Origin: Nocardioides jensenii JCM 1364 = NBRC 14755
Lineage (GTDB): Bacteria > Actinomycetota > Actinomycetes > Propionibacteriales > Nocardioidaceae
Direction: 5' to 3'
Length of the DNA stretch: 64,000 bases
Assembly (NCBI RefSeq): GCF_001552535.1
Contig: NZ_BCRJ01000034.1
Location: forward strand, 1 to 64,000
This document shows, in pieces, positions 28,142-36,864 of the stretch. Position numbers and translations under genes: made by a program. The notes beneath the pieces were generated by a model, which saw only the letters and a list, made by a program, of their open reading frames with translations, was not told where the DNA came from and made no database searches. Numbering within the stretch: the first letter of the stretch is position 1; the number at the start of each line of letters is the position of its first letter.

Positions 28142-31100
28142 TGCGCAAGAACGTGGTGGGACTGGCGGCAGCGGCGTTGCTCGTCGGTGTGTTCGGGGCC
28201 GCGCAGGCCGAGGAATCGGGCGGCGAGAGTCCCGACTGGAACGACCGCACCGGGCGCCTCGACCCGGTCGCGTTCGCCGAGCCGCCGTCCACCAGCCGGC
28301 CGCACGCGTTCTGGTTCTGGAACGGCGAGCTCACCGAGGCCGAGCTCGACCGGCAGCTCGACGAGATGCAGAAGAACGGCGTCGAGGAGTTCTTCATCCA
28401 CCCGCGGCAGGGTCTGGGCGGCGAGTTCGGGGTGACCGAGAACGACTACTACCTGTCCACCGACTACTTCGACAAGGTCGAGCACGTCGTGGAGCAGGCC
28501 GCCGACCGTGGCATGAAGGCCTGGCTCTACGACGACCTCAACTGGCCCAGCGGCTTCGCCGGCGGGCGCACCGTCCGCGGCGGTGAGGTGGACGGCCGCA
28601 CGTTCGAGGCGAATCCGACCTACGTGCCGTGGTACCTGACGCCGGTCGCTGCCGACGTGCCCGGCGGCACGTCGTACGACCAGCCGGTGGCGGCGAAGGA
28701 CCGTGAGGGCCCGGTCGATGACGAGCTGGTCGCCGCGGTGGCCTACCGCAGGGCCGCCAGTGGAACCTGCGTCACCAACGGGGAAGCCCGAGGGGTCGAG
28801 CTCGACGGCTCCTCGGCGCGTGAGCTCGAGCCGCAGGACGGGCGCATCTCGTGGACCGCCCCCGCCGGCGACGGCTGGTGCGTGGTGCAGCTCGTGCAGC
28901 GCCCGTTGCTCAACTATCACCCCGACCTCGAACCCGACGAGCCGTACGTCGACATGCTCAACCCGGACGTGACCGAGAAGTTCATCGACATCACTCACGA
29001 GGCGTACGCCGCCCGGGTCGGTGAGCAGTTCGGCGACACGATCCCGGGGATCTTCAACGACGAGCCCGGCTTCTACAACAACTTCCCCGACGGTCGTGGC
29101 GGCGCGGACTCGCGCGGCTCGGTCGCCTGGACCCCGGGCTTCCGTGACTACCTGACGCACAACGCCGGCCATGACCTCACCCGCGACCTGGCCGCGCTCT
29201 GGTATGACACCGGATCCGCGACCACGAAGGTGCGAGTCGCCTATCAGGACGCCCTGTCCGACAGGTACAACGAGGCGCACACGGTCCCGCTCGCCCGCTG
29301 GGCCGACGACCACGGCATCGCGTTGATCTCCAACCCTCTGGTCGAGGAGGACCTCGGCAGCCACCGGCTGATCCAGGGCGGCAGCTGGTTCGAGATGCAG
29401 CGTGAGTACCAGCTTCCCGGCATGGACCTGATCGGCGGTCTCAACCCGTCGGCGATCACGCCGAAGCTCAACTCGTCGGTGGCGCACCTGTTCGGTCGCG
29501 AACGCAATCTCGCCGAGACGTTCGGTGCGTTCGGGTGGGACCTGACGATGGAGGAGATGCGCCGCACCGTTGCCTGGGAGGCGGCCGGCGGCGTGGATCT
29601 GATCGACAACCACGCGTTCTACTACTCGACCGACGGCAAGCGGGCCTTCGAGTCGCAGCCGAGCGAGTTCTTCCAGAACACCTTCTGGCCGCGGTTCCAC
29701 CAGTACGCCGACTATGTCGGTCGGCTGACCGAGCCGGCGCGCGGGGCGACACCGGTGAACCCGGTCGGCGTGCTCTACCCGAGCTCGTCGGTGATGGCCA
29801 CCGGAACGCCGTGGGACGTGCGTGGCTTCGCCGGCAACGGCTCCGCGCTCGGACCGATCGACGCGTCCTGGACGGGGACCTCCAACGCGCTGCTGCAGGG
29901 ACAGCTCGACTTCGACTACCTCGACGAGCTCGCCCTGGCCGGCGACGATGACCTCGGGGTCGACCTCGAGGTGAACGAGGGTGACCTGGTGCTGCGCGAC
30001 CAGCGTTGGCAGACCCTGGTGATGCCGCGGGCCGACGTACTCTCCCTGGAAGCGCTGGACACCGTCGAGCAGATGGTGCACAGCGGCGGCACGGTGGTCG
30101 CGGTCGACGGGTTGCCGACCAAGGAGGCCGACGGTCGTGACGCCCAGCTCCGCACCCGGCTGGAGGCGTTGTTCGGAACCGATCCGCGGCACGCCCAGAA
30201 GTCCCAGAAGGACCACGGGAGCGGCGGTCTCGCCGTGTTCCTGCCCGACCGCAGCGAGCTCGCCGACGTGGTGAGGGAGCGGGTCACCCCGGGTGTGACC
30301 CTGGCCCCGGAGACGTCGGCGGTGCGCGTCCGGCACGTACGCCGCGGGGGAGACGACGCGTTCCTGGCGGTCAACCTGACCGACAAGACGGTGCGCACCA
30401 CGGCCGACTTCGACGTGGCAGGCGTGCCGGAGCTGTGGAATCTCGACACCGGCGACCGCCGGGTCGCACCGGTCTACAGCAAGGGCGACGACTCGACGGC
30501 GGTCGACCTGGACCTGGACCCCTACGAGGCGGTCTGGGTGACGTTCCGGCCCGGTGCCCACGCACCGGGAAGGACACCGCATCTCACCGCCACCAACGCG
30601 GCCGAGGTGACGGAGGTGACCGAGGGGTCCGACGGACTGCGGACCACGTTGGTCGCCGAGGAGCCGGGCACCGTCTACGCCGTGGGCAGCCTCGGAGACC
30701 GGCAGTACGCCGCGCAGACAGAGGTGACCGACCCGATGGAGCCGATCGCCCTCGGCGGCGACTGGGCCTTCCGGTTCGATGCCGACGGCGCGAGCACGGT
30801 GACCCGACCGCTGCGCAGCTGGACCGACCTCGACCCGGAGTTCTCCGGCTCGGGTGTCTACACCCGCGAGGTCGAGGTGCCTGCGGACTTCCTGGCCGAC
30901 GGGCGCCGGATCCGGCTGGACCTCGGCGACGTCCGTGAGCTGGCGGCGGTCTCGGTCAACGGGGACGCCCCCACACCGCTGGATGCGCGGCCCTACGTGG
31001 TCGACGTCACCGACCGGTTGCACCCGGGCACCAACACCATCGAGGTCACGGTCACCAACACCAGGACGAACCAGATCGAGCACAGTGCGCGTGCTTCCGG

Positions 31101-31896
31101 GCTGCTCGGGCCGGTGAGGCTGCAGCCGGTGCGGGTCGTCTCCCTCGATCTGCAGGAGGGCGCCGAGGTCACGTCGTACGACCTCTCCCTCGACCCGGCC
31201 CGGACCACCGTGCTGCCCGGACGGACCGCCACCGTGCGCGCCCGGATCGACGGGGTCGCGCCCGACACGCTGGCCGGAACGCTGACCACGCAGGCGCCGG
31301 AGGGCTGGACGGTCGAGCCGGCCAGTGCGCCGGTCGCCCTGGACTCCGACGGCCGGCGGGTCTCGCACGAGGTGCCGCTCGACGTGTCCGTGCCGGCGGA
31401 CGCCGCGGAGGGCTCCTACGAGGTCACGGTCAGCTTCTCCACGGACGGCGGAGAGCCGGTCAGCCGCACCGTCACCGTGCGGGTGTCGAACGCCTTCGCG
31501 TCGTGGGAGTTCGAGACCCCCGGTGACACCGAAGGCTGGTCGGCAGGCAACCAGGTGAGCGAGCTCACCGTCTCCGGGGGCGTGCTGGGCTTCACTGCCA
31601 CCGGCGGCGACCCGTACGTCGTCGGGCCGAAGGTCGACGTCGACCTCGCAGGAGGTGCCGTCGTCGAGATCACCATGGACTCCTCCGTCTCCGGTCAGGG
31701 CCAGTTGTTCTGGGCCACGACCGACGGTGGCTTCGCCGAGTCGCGGAGCGGCCGGTTCGAGACGGTGGCCGGGGCAGGGACCTACCGGGTGCCGATCCCG
31801 GCACAGGCGGCCAGGCTGCTGCAGCTGCGGCTCGACCCACTCTCCGGCACCGGAGACCTCGCGGTGCAGACGATCCGGGTGCTCCCGGCCGGCTGA
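28138..31896 (+). CDS. Exported GH106-like glycosidase (probable alpha-L-rhamnosidase)
   Basis: A 1252-residue secreted protein starting with a signal peptide (1-23). 'RPHAFWFWNGELTEAELDRQ' and 'GMKAWLYDDLNWPSGFAGG' are hallmarks of the GH106 group, rhamnosidases distantly related to GH2; 'PGIFNDEPGFYNNFPDG' and 'WEAAGGVDLIDNHAFYYSTD' lie in the predicted barrel active site. A GH2-type sugar-binding jelly roll (about 860-1000), an Ig/NEW3-like domain and a C-terminal domain of about 125 residues follow; the last is clearly homologous to the C-terminus of the large GH78 enzyme ('WEFETPGDTEGW' against 'WEFNTAGDTEGW'). The ATG at 28138 overlaps the GH78 stop; a second ATG follows directly. It probably removes rhamnose residues that GH78 enzymes cannot reach. 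Confidence 0.85.
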   Translation: MMRKNVVGLAAAALLVGVFGAAQAEESGGESPDWNDRTGRLDPVAFAEPPSTSRPHAFWFWNGELTEAELDRQLDEMQKNGVEEFFIHPRQGLGGEFGVTENDYYLSTDYFDKVEHVVEQAADRGMKAWLYDDLNWPSGFAGGRTVRGGEVDGRTFEANPTYVPWYLTPVAADVPGGTSYDQPVAAKDREGPVDDELVAAVAYRRAASGTCVTNGEARGVELDGSSARELEPQDGRISWTAPAGDGWCVVQLVQRPLLNYHPDLEPDEPYVDMLNPDVTEKFIDITHEAYAARVGEQFGDTIPGIFNDEPGFYNNFPDGRGGADSRGSVAWTPGFRDYLTHNAGHDLTRDLAALWYDTGSATTKVRVAYQDALSDRYNEAHTVPLARWADDHGIALISNPLVEEDLGSHRLIQGGSWFEMQREYQLPGMDLIGGLNPSAITPKLNSSVAHLFGRERNLAETFGAFGWDLTMEEMRRTVAWEAAGGVDLIDNHAFYYSTDGKRAFESQPSEFFQNTFWPRFHQYADYVGRLTEPARGATPVNPVGVLYPSSSVMATGTPWDVRGFAGNGSALGPIDASWTGTSNALLQGQLDFDYLDELALAGDDDLGVDLEVNEGDLVLRDQRWQTLVMPRADVLSLEALDTVEQMVHSGGTVVAVDGLPTKEADGRDAQLRTRLEALFGTDPRHAQKSQKDHGSGGLAVFLPDRSELADVVRERVTPGVTLAPETSAVRVRHVRRGGDDAFLAVNLTDKTVRTTADFDVAGVPELWNLDTGDRRVAPVYSKGDDSTAVDLDLDPYEAVWVTFRPGAHAPGRTPHLTATNAAEVTEVTEGSDGLRTTLVAEEPGTVYAVGSLGDRQYAAQTEVTDPMEPIALGGDWAFRFDADGASTVTRPLRSWTDLDPEFSGSGVYTREVEVPADFLADGRRIRLDLGDVRELAAVSVNGDAPTPLDARPYVVDVTDRLHPGTNTIEVTVTNTRTNQIEHSARASGLLGPVRLQPVRVVSLDLQEGAEVTSYDLSLDPARTTVLPGRTATVRARIDGVAPDTLAGTLTTQAPEGWTVEPASAPVALDSDGRRVSHEVPLDVSVPADAAEGSYEVTVSFSTDGGEPVSRTVTVRVSNAFASWEFETPGDTEGWSAGNQVSELTVSGGVLGFTATGGDPYVVGPKVDVDLAGGAVVEITMDSSVSGQGQLFWATTDGGFAESRSGRFETVAGAGTYRVPIPAQAARLLQLRLDPLSGTGDLAVQTIRVLPAG

Positions 31897-31968
31897 ACGC
31901 CCGGGGCGCCCGGGGTCCTGCACCCGGGTTCTTCGGCGGCGCCGGTCGGGCAGTGCGAAAGTGTGCTC

Positions 31969-33621
31969 ATGACCCGGATCTCGCTCTCGCGCCAGCCCGG
32001 CGAGCGGGTGCTCGTGGTCGAGGGTGCGGAGGAGCGGGTGATCGCGGCGGCCGACCTGGCGGCGTACGTGCGCGAGCGTGAGGTCGACCGACCCCGCTGG
32101 GTGTGGGACGACACGGCCCGGTGGTACCCACCGTTGCTGGCCGCTGGGGTGCGGGTCGAGCGTTGCCACGACCTCAGGCTCGGCCACCGCCTGCTCCGAC
32201 GCGCGCCCGCGATCGACGCGGCCCAGTTGGTGGGGCCGCAGTCGGAGCACTGGGACCGGCTCGGTCCCAGCGTGGAGTCCGATCCGGCGCTGTTCTCGAT
32301 CGACGACGACGCCGAGCACCTGCGCGCCGACCTCGAAGACACTCGTCAGCTGGCAGCGGTCACGTCGTCGACCGATCCCGCCCGGCTGGGCCTGCTGCTG
32401 GCGGCGGAGTCGGCCGGGGCGTTGGTCGCGGCGGAGATGACGTTTGCCGGTGTGCCGTGGCGAGCCGACATCCACCAGCGCCTGCTCAGCGACCTGCTCG
32501 GTCCGCGGCCACCGTTGGGCTCCCGCCCACAAGGACTCGAGACGCTGGCCGACCAGGTGCGAAGCGAGCTGAACGCACCGGGACTCAACCCCGACTCACA
32601 TCCCGAGCTCCTGGCCGCTCTGCGCAGGGCCGAGCTGGAGGCCCCCGACACCCGCGCCTCGACACTGCAAAGGCTCGATCACCCGGTCGTCGTCCCGCTG
32701 CTGCGTTACAAGCAGCTCGCGCACCTGTTCCAGACCAACGGCTGGGCCTGGAGCGATGAGTGGGTGCGTGGCGGCAGGTTCCGGCCGTCGTACCAGCCGG
32801 CAGGATCGGCCACGGGCCGGTGGTCCTCCAACGGGGGAGGGGCACTGTCCTTCCCGGCTCAGGTCCGGCACGCGGTGGTGGCCGACGAGGGATGGACCTT
32901 CGTGGTCGCCGACGTGGCGCAGCTCGAGCCGCGGGTGCTGGCCGGGATGAGTGGCGACCGCGCCCTGGCCCGGTCGGCGAGGGGCGCCGACCTCTATCAG
33001 GGGATGGTCGACGACGGTGCTGTTGCCACCCGCAACGACGCCAAGCTTGGACTGCTCGGCGCGATGTACGGCGCCACGAGTGGCGAGAGTGGGCGCATGG
33101 TCGCTGGCCTCACCCGGCGCTATCCGGCTGCGTTCGGTCTGGTCGAGGAGGCTGCGCGGGCCGGTGAGCGGGGTGAGGCGGTGCGCACCCTGCTGGGGCG
33201 CGGTTCCCCGACGCTGGGGGAGTCGTGGGCCCGGGACCCGGAGGGGCCGCCGACCGATCCCGAGGTGCAGTCTCGTCACCGCCGCACGTTCGGGCGCTTC
33301 ACCCGCAACTTCGTGGTGCAGGGCACCGGGGCGGAGTGGGCGTCGTGCTGGATCGCGGACCTGCGCAACCGGCTCTGGAGCATGGGTGACGGGGCTTTCA
33401 TGGCGCGCCCGCACCTGGTCTTCTTTCTCCACGACGAGGTCGTCGTGCACACCCCGCTCGCCCTGGCCGACGACGTCGCGGCGGCGGCCACCGAGGCGGC
33501 CGGAGCCGCCTCCGGCCTGCTGTTCCGCACCCTGGGCATCGACTTCCCGCTCACCATCTCGACCGTGCGGTCGTACGCCGATGCAGGCAAGGCCGGGGCC
33601 GTGGTTTCCCCTGACGCTTGA
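31969..33621 (+). CDS. Bifunctional 3'-5' exonuclease/DNA polymerase family protein (family A polymerase-like)
   Basis: A 550-residue stand-alone relative of the DNA polymerase I Klenow part. Motif A is 'VADVAQLEPRVLAGMSGD' with Asp315, motif B 'RNDAKLGLLGAMYG', and motif C 'FFLHDEVVVHTP' with His488-Asp489-Glu490, so the polymerase metal ligands are kept. The N-terminal 170 residues correspond to a degenerate exonuclease-like domain without obvious DEDD residues. There is no 5' nuclease domain. Actinobacteria often carry this second PolA-like protein; its cellular job is unclear. The start is taken as ATG at 31969, two codons after an in-frame GTG. Confidence 0.9.
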   Translation: MTRISLSRQPGERVLVVEGAEERVIAAADLAAYVREREVDRPRWVWDDTARWYPPLLAAGVRVERCHDLRLGHRLLRRAPAIDAAQLVGPQSEHWDRLGPSVESDPALFSIDDDAEHLRADLEDTRQLAAVTSSTDPARLGLLLAAESAGALVAAEMTFAGVPWRADIHQRLLSDLLGPRPPLGSRPQGLETLADQVRSELNAPGLNPDSHPELLAALRRAELEAPDTRASTLQRLDHPVVVPLLRYKQLAHLFQTNGWAWSDEWVRGGRFRPSYQPAGSATGRWSSNGGGALSFPAQVRHAVVADEGWTFVVADVAQLEPRVLAGMSGDRALARSARGADLYQGMVDDGAVATRNDAKLGLLGAMYGATSGESGRMVAGLTRRYPAAFGLVEEAARAGERGEAVRTLLGRGSPTLGESWARDPEGPPTDPEVQSRHRRTFGRFTRNFVVQGTGAEWASCWIADLRNRLWSMGDGAFMARPHLVFFLHDEVVVHTPLALADDVAAAATEAAGAASGLLFRTLGIDFPLTISTVRSYADAGKAGAVVSPDA

Positions 33622-33741
33622 CGTCCCAGGTCGAAAGGTCAGGCAGCGGCCGGAATGGAGAAGAGCTGGGTGGGTACAGAGGGATCGCGGCCGCCGGCCC
33701 GCCGGGGATTCGGCCTCGGACCTCGTGAACGGAGTCTCATC

Positions 33742-33828
33742 GTGTTGTGGACGATCCTTGTCGTGTTGGTAGTTGTCGCACTGGTGCTCTTCATCCTCGG
33801 GCGAGTACGTGGAGGCCGCGGGCTCTGA
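33742..33828 (+). CDS. Small hydrophobic single-helix membrane protein
   Basis: A 28-residue peptide whose residues 3-19 ('WTILVVLVVVALVLFIL') form one membrane helix, followed by a basic tail. GGAG at 33731-33734 sits seven bases before the GTG at 33742; TTG at 33745 is the alternative start. It resembles the very short 'hydrophobic protein' genes common in actinobacteria. It is too short for statistical support. Confidence 0.45.
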   Translation: MLWTILVVLVVVALVLFILGRVRGGRGL

Positions 33829-33969
33829 TCCGACGCCCGACCACGCTCCGGCAGTGATCGGAGTCCGAGTTCCCCTGCCGTGGGCCAGGAGCGCTTCGTC
33901 GAGTGCTTCCTCAGCGACCCGAGAACCTGATGTCTGTACGCCGCAGCGTGCACGGAGGACAATGAGTCA

Positions 33970-34186
33970 CCAGCCGGGCGGCGGCGCTGGCCAAGGCTGA
34001 CGGGCTCGAGGTCGACGATCGTCTCGACCGCTATCAGCCGTTGCACGCCACGGGGCCGAGCTGTTGTTCCGGGCCGGGGACCTGGACGGCGCGACCGTCG
34101 CCTACGCGCGGGCGATCGAGCTCACCGACAACGTCGCCGAGCGCGAGGCGCTCGAGGCCAGGAGTCGGTGTACTCGTGGCTCGTGA
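33970..34186 (+). pseudogene. Remnant of an ECF sigma factor C-terminus (DUF6596/SigI-like)
   Basis: The frame 'RAAALAKADGLEVDDRLDRY' leads into 'QPLHAT' and, after a one-base loss at about 34050-34054, continues 'AELLFRAGDLDGATVAYARA' and 'IELTDNVAEREALEA'. This is the TPR-like end of the large ECF sigma group (HATRAELLRR...AYRRALEL...NPAER). The N-terminal sigma domains are absent and the reading frame is broken, so this is a decayed fragment. Nothing else is seen between 33829 and 33969. Confidence 0.65.
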
Positions 34187-34228
34187 CAACGATGGGGCGT
34201 GGCTCGGCCCGTAGCCCGGGACTCGCCG

Positions 34229-35002
34229 TCAACGTTGGACCGGCAGCACCAGCGGTGGCGGTGCCACGCCCGCGGTGGTGGTCACTGTGTAGGTCACGTT
34301 CTTGGCCTTCGTCGGCAGTGCCCCGGGCAGGTTCAGTGAATCGGTCGCCTGTTTGGTGAGGGAGAAGTCGACCACCCCGAGGGGACTACCGTCGGCGGTG
34401 CCGGTGAGCGTGCCTCTGCAGCCTCCGGCTCCCTCGGCACAGGCCAGGTCCACGCGCAACCGTCCCGAATCGTCCGGGGTAGCGGTCGTGCTGGTGATCC
34501 TGACCGCTGAAGGGAAGGTGACGCGTGTGGGGGTGTTGTCGGACTGCGGATCGAAGCACGCGTCGAACTCGTAGACCGGGTTGTTCACCGTCCGGCCGTC
34601 CGCGGCGGCGATGGTCTGGTAGCCGATCAGCGAGGAGGGTCCTCCGGCGGTGTAGCAGCTGTTGCTGTGGACGGAGAGTTCGAACTTGCCGTAGCCGGTG
34701 GTCGGCATGGGCACGTTGGGGTCGTCCCAGCTCATCAGGCAGACCCATGAGGTGCCGGGTCCGTTCTGCGGCACGCCCGGCCCCTTGTCGCACATCGCCT
34801 GTGCGTGCAGAGACTTCGGCGAGATGCCCTTGTGTCCGAGCAGTGCGGCCTGCTGGCTGTAGACGTTGCTGAACGACACGGCGATCGATCGCTCGAGTCG
34901 GGGTTTGGTGACACTGCTGCCGCTGCTGGTGGCCCGGGCGAAGAGACCGAGTCCGGCCAGCACGACCACGGTGGTGAGAAGGATGGTGATGATGCGGCGC
35001 AT
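34229..35002 (-). CDS. Secreted or membrane-anchored hypothetical protein of the ABC exporter operon
   Basis: 257 residues with an N-terminal hydrophobic segment (5-22) that may be an uncleaved anchor or signal peptide. The rest is a probable beta-rich extracellular domain with six cysteines that could form disulfides ('AMCDKGPG', 'SWVCLMSWDD', 'NSCYTAGG', 'FDACFDP', 'LACAEGAGGC'). I do not recognise a family. Its ATG at 35002 lies one base after the stop of the ABC permease gene, so it is the last gene of that operon and may assist or be exported with the transporter's substrate. Confidence 0.75.
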   Translation of the reverse strand: MRRIITILLTTVVVLAGLGLFARATSSGSSVTKPRLERSIAVSFSNVYSQQAALLGHKGISPKSLHAQAMCDKGPGVPQNGPGTSWVCLMSWDDPNVPMPTTGYGKFELSVHSNSCYTAGGPSSLIGYQTIAAADGRTVNNPVYEFDACFDPQSDNTPTRVTFPSAVRITSTTATPDDSGRLRVDLACAEGAGGCRGTLTGTADGSPLGVVDFSLTKQATDSLNLPGALPTKAKNVTYTVTTTAGVAPPPLVLPVQR

Positions 35003-35003
35003 G

Positions 35004-35867
35004 TCAGCCTCCGGTGATGTCGCGACGAACGGTGATGGCCAGGGCCAACCCCAGGGTCAGGACGGTCCACACTGAACAGGCGACGAGCCCGATCAGGAAC
35101 GGGCCGGTGAACGCCGGGGTGGCCAGGAACCCGTGCCAGGCCTCGTAGGCGGTGGTGGGCAGGTAGGGCCTCAGGGCCTCGGCGCCACCCGTGGCACCGA
35201 CGAGTTGCATCACCATTCCGATGACAGCGGGTGCGGCCACACCGACTGCGACGCTGCGTGACCACACGGAGAGCAGGATGGCCAGTGCGGTGAACGCGAC
35301 GGTGGGTGGCAGTGTGCTGAGCCAACTGGCGCTGACGAGTCGCCAGGCCGTTGCCGGCGGCACGAGTTGCCCCGACAGCCCGGTCAAAGTCCCGTGGCCG
35401 CCGATCAGCACACTGGACACGATCGTGGAGGCGGCGAGGACCACCAGTCCGAGGATGGCGAAGCCCAGTGCGGTCGTGGTCTTGGCACCGAACAGCGACG
35501 CCCGGCTGACGGATCGGGTCATGATCGTCTTCCATGTGCCGTGGTGGTCCTCGCTCGCGAAGATGTCACCGGCCACGACGGCGGTGAGCAGGGGCAGCAG
35601 CCACTGTCCCGCGAAGCCGAGCACCAGGAGTGCCAGCGCGAAGCCGTTGGTGGTGGCGAAGCGTCCGAAGAGGGTGTCCTTGGGCGGGTTGCCCTGGGCG
35701 TGGATGATCAGTGCGATCGGAACGGGTGCCAGCAGGGCGCCGGCGAGCACGGCTCTGACTCGAACCTGGGCGCGTAGCTTGCGCACCTCGAACGCGAGTG
35801 CTGCGCCGAAGCCGGCACGATCCGTGGTGGCCTCGACCCGGCGATGGTCGGTGGCTGTGAGTGTCAT
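35004..35867 (-). CDS. ABC-2 type transporter permease
   Basis: A 287-residue membrane protein with about six helices; 'GDIFASEDHHGTWKTIMTRS' is the typical ABC-2 (BcrB/NatB-like) cytoplasmic signature after the second helix. It should form an exporter with the ATPase encoded just upstream, whose stop codon overlaps its ATG (ATGA). Such exporters often remove peptide antibiotics or other amphipathic compounds; the two-component genes next door fit a resistance or envelope-stress role. Confidence 0.88.
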   Translation of the reverse strand: MTLTATDHRRVEATTDRAGFGAALAFEVRKLRAQVRVRAVLAGALLAPVPIALIIHAQGNPPKDTLFGRFATTNGFALALLVLGFAGQWLLPLLTAVVAGDIFASEDHHGTWKTIMTRSVSRASLFGAKTTTALGFAILGLVVLAASTIVSSVLIGGHGTLTGLSGQLVPPATAWRLVSASWLSTLPPTVAFTALAILLSVWSRSVAVGVAAPAVIGMVMQLVGATGGAEALRPYLPTTAYEAWHGFLATPAFTGPFLIGLVACSVWTVLTLGLALAITVRRDITGG

Positions 35868-36811
35868 CTGCTCCCGACCTCCTCTGCGAGGCCGGGATCC
35901 GAGCCCGCATCGGTGAGCATGAAGAACAAGGACTCGAGTGGGGTGCGGGTCGGGGTGAACTGCCGCAGCCGTACGCCGCTGGCGACGACGTCGGCGACCA
36001 ACTCACCAACGGCCGTGTGTGCGCCGGACGCGATCAGCGCCGAGTGGTCGACGCTGAGGGTGACACCGGGATGTCGGTCGGCGAGCGCAACGGCTCGTTC
36101 GTTGTCGTCCGTGTCGAGCAGGTAGCCGGGGTCCGGTGCCATCGCCCGCAGATCAGCGATGCTGCCGTGGAAGGCGACCCCGCCTCGATTCATGATGGTG
36201 ACGTTGCTGCAGATCTCCTCGACCTCCTCCATGTTGTGCGAGGAGAGCAGCACGGTCAGGCCGCTGTCCGCCAACCGCTTGACGAGGGCACGCATGTCGC
36301 GGATGCCAGCCGGGTCGAGGCCGTTGGCGGGCTCGTCGAGCACCAGCAGCTTCGGCTCCCGCAACAGGCTTGCCGCCACCCCGAGTCGTTGCCGCATCCC
36401 GTAGGAGAAGCCGCCGACCTTGAGGTCAGCGCGATCGGTCAACTCGACCGTCTCGAGCACGTCGGCGACCATTCCGCGGCGAACACCACCGTCGAGGCGA
36501 GCCAGGCCCACCAGATTCTGCCGGCCCGTCAGGTATGGGTAGAAACGCGGCGACTCGATGAACCCGGAGACACCCTCGAGCACTCGGATCCCGTCACGCT
36601 CCCAGGTGCGGTCGAAGACCCGCAGGGTGCCCGAGTCCGGACGAATCAGGCCGAAGAGCATCCGCAGGAACGTGGTCTTTCCGGCGCCGTTGGGCCCGAG
36701 CACGCCGTACACCTCGCCGGGGGCCACCCGGACCGAGATGTCGTCGACGGCACGGATCTCGCCGAAGCACTTGGTGATGCCCTGGGCATCCACAGCCAGT
36801 GACGTGGTCAT
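35864..36811 (-). CDS. ABC transporter ATP-binding protein (BcrA/NatA-like)
   Basis: A 315-residue ATPase with Walker A 'GPNGAGKTT', signature 'FSYGMRQRLGVAASLL' (SYGMRQR instead of LSGGQ), Walker B 'LLVLDEPANGLD' and H-loop 'LLSSHNMEEVEE'. The C-terminal 75 residues are typical for the drug/peptide exporter group. No ribosome site precedes the ATG at 36811, but TACGGT (36824 to 36819, minus strand) ends seven bases before it, so a leaderless transcript is likely. The sensor kinase gene ends 53 bp upstream. Partner is the ABC-2 permease encoded next. Confidence 0.93.
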   Translation of the reverse strand: MTTSLAVDAQGITKCFGEIRAVDDISVRVAPGEVYGVLGPNGAGKTTFLRMLFGLIRPDSGTLRVFDRTWERDGIRVLEGVSGFIESPRFYPYLTGRQNLVGLARLDGGVRRGMVADVLETVELTDRADLKVGGFSYGMRQRLGVAASLLREPKLLVLDEPANGLDPAGIRDMRALVKRLADSGLTVLLSSHNMEEVEEICSNVTIMNRGGVAFHGSIADLRAMAPDPGYLLDTDDNERAVALADRHPGVTLSVDHSALIASGAHTAVGELVADVVASGVRLRQFTPTRTPLESLFFMLTDAGSDPGLAEEVGSR

Positions 36812-36864
36812 GGCGACGACCGTAGGGAAACAGACATGAAGCCACGATGAAGGCCGGATCCGGG

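Noticed and set aside
28111..32532. A 1473-codon open frame on the minus strand
   Set aside because: It lies antisense to the GH106-like and polymerase genes, its product is an Arg/Val/Gly/Asp-rich composition typical of antisense frames in GC-rich DNA, and it has no ribosome site.
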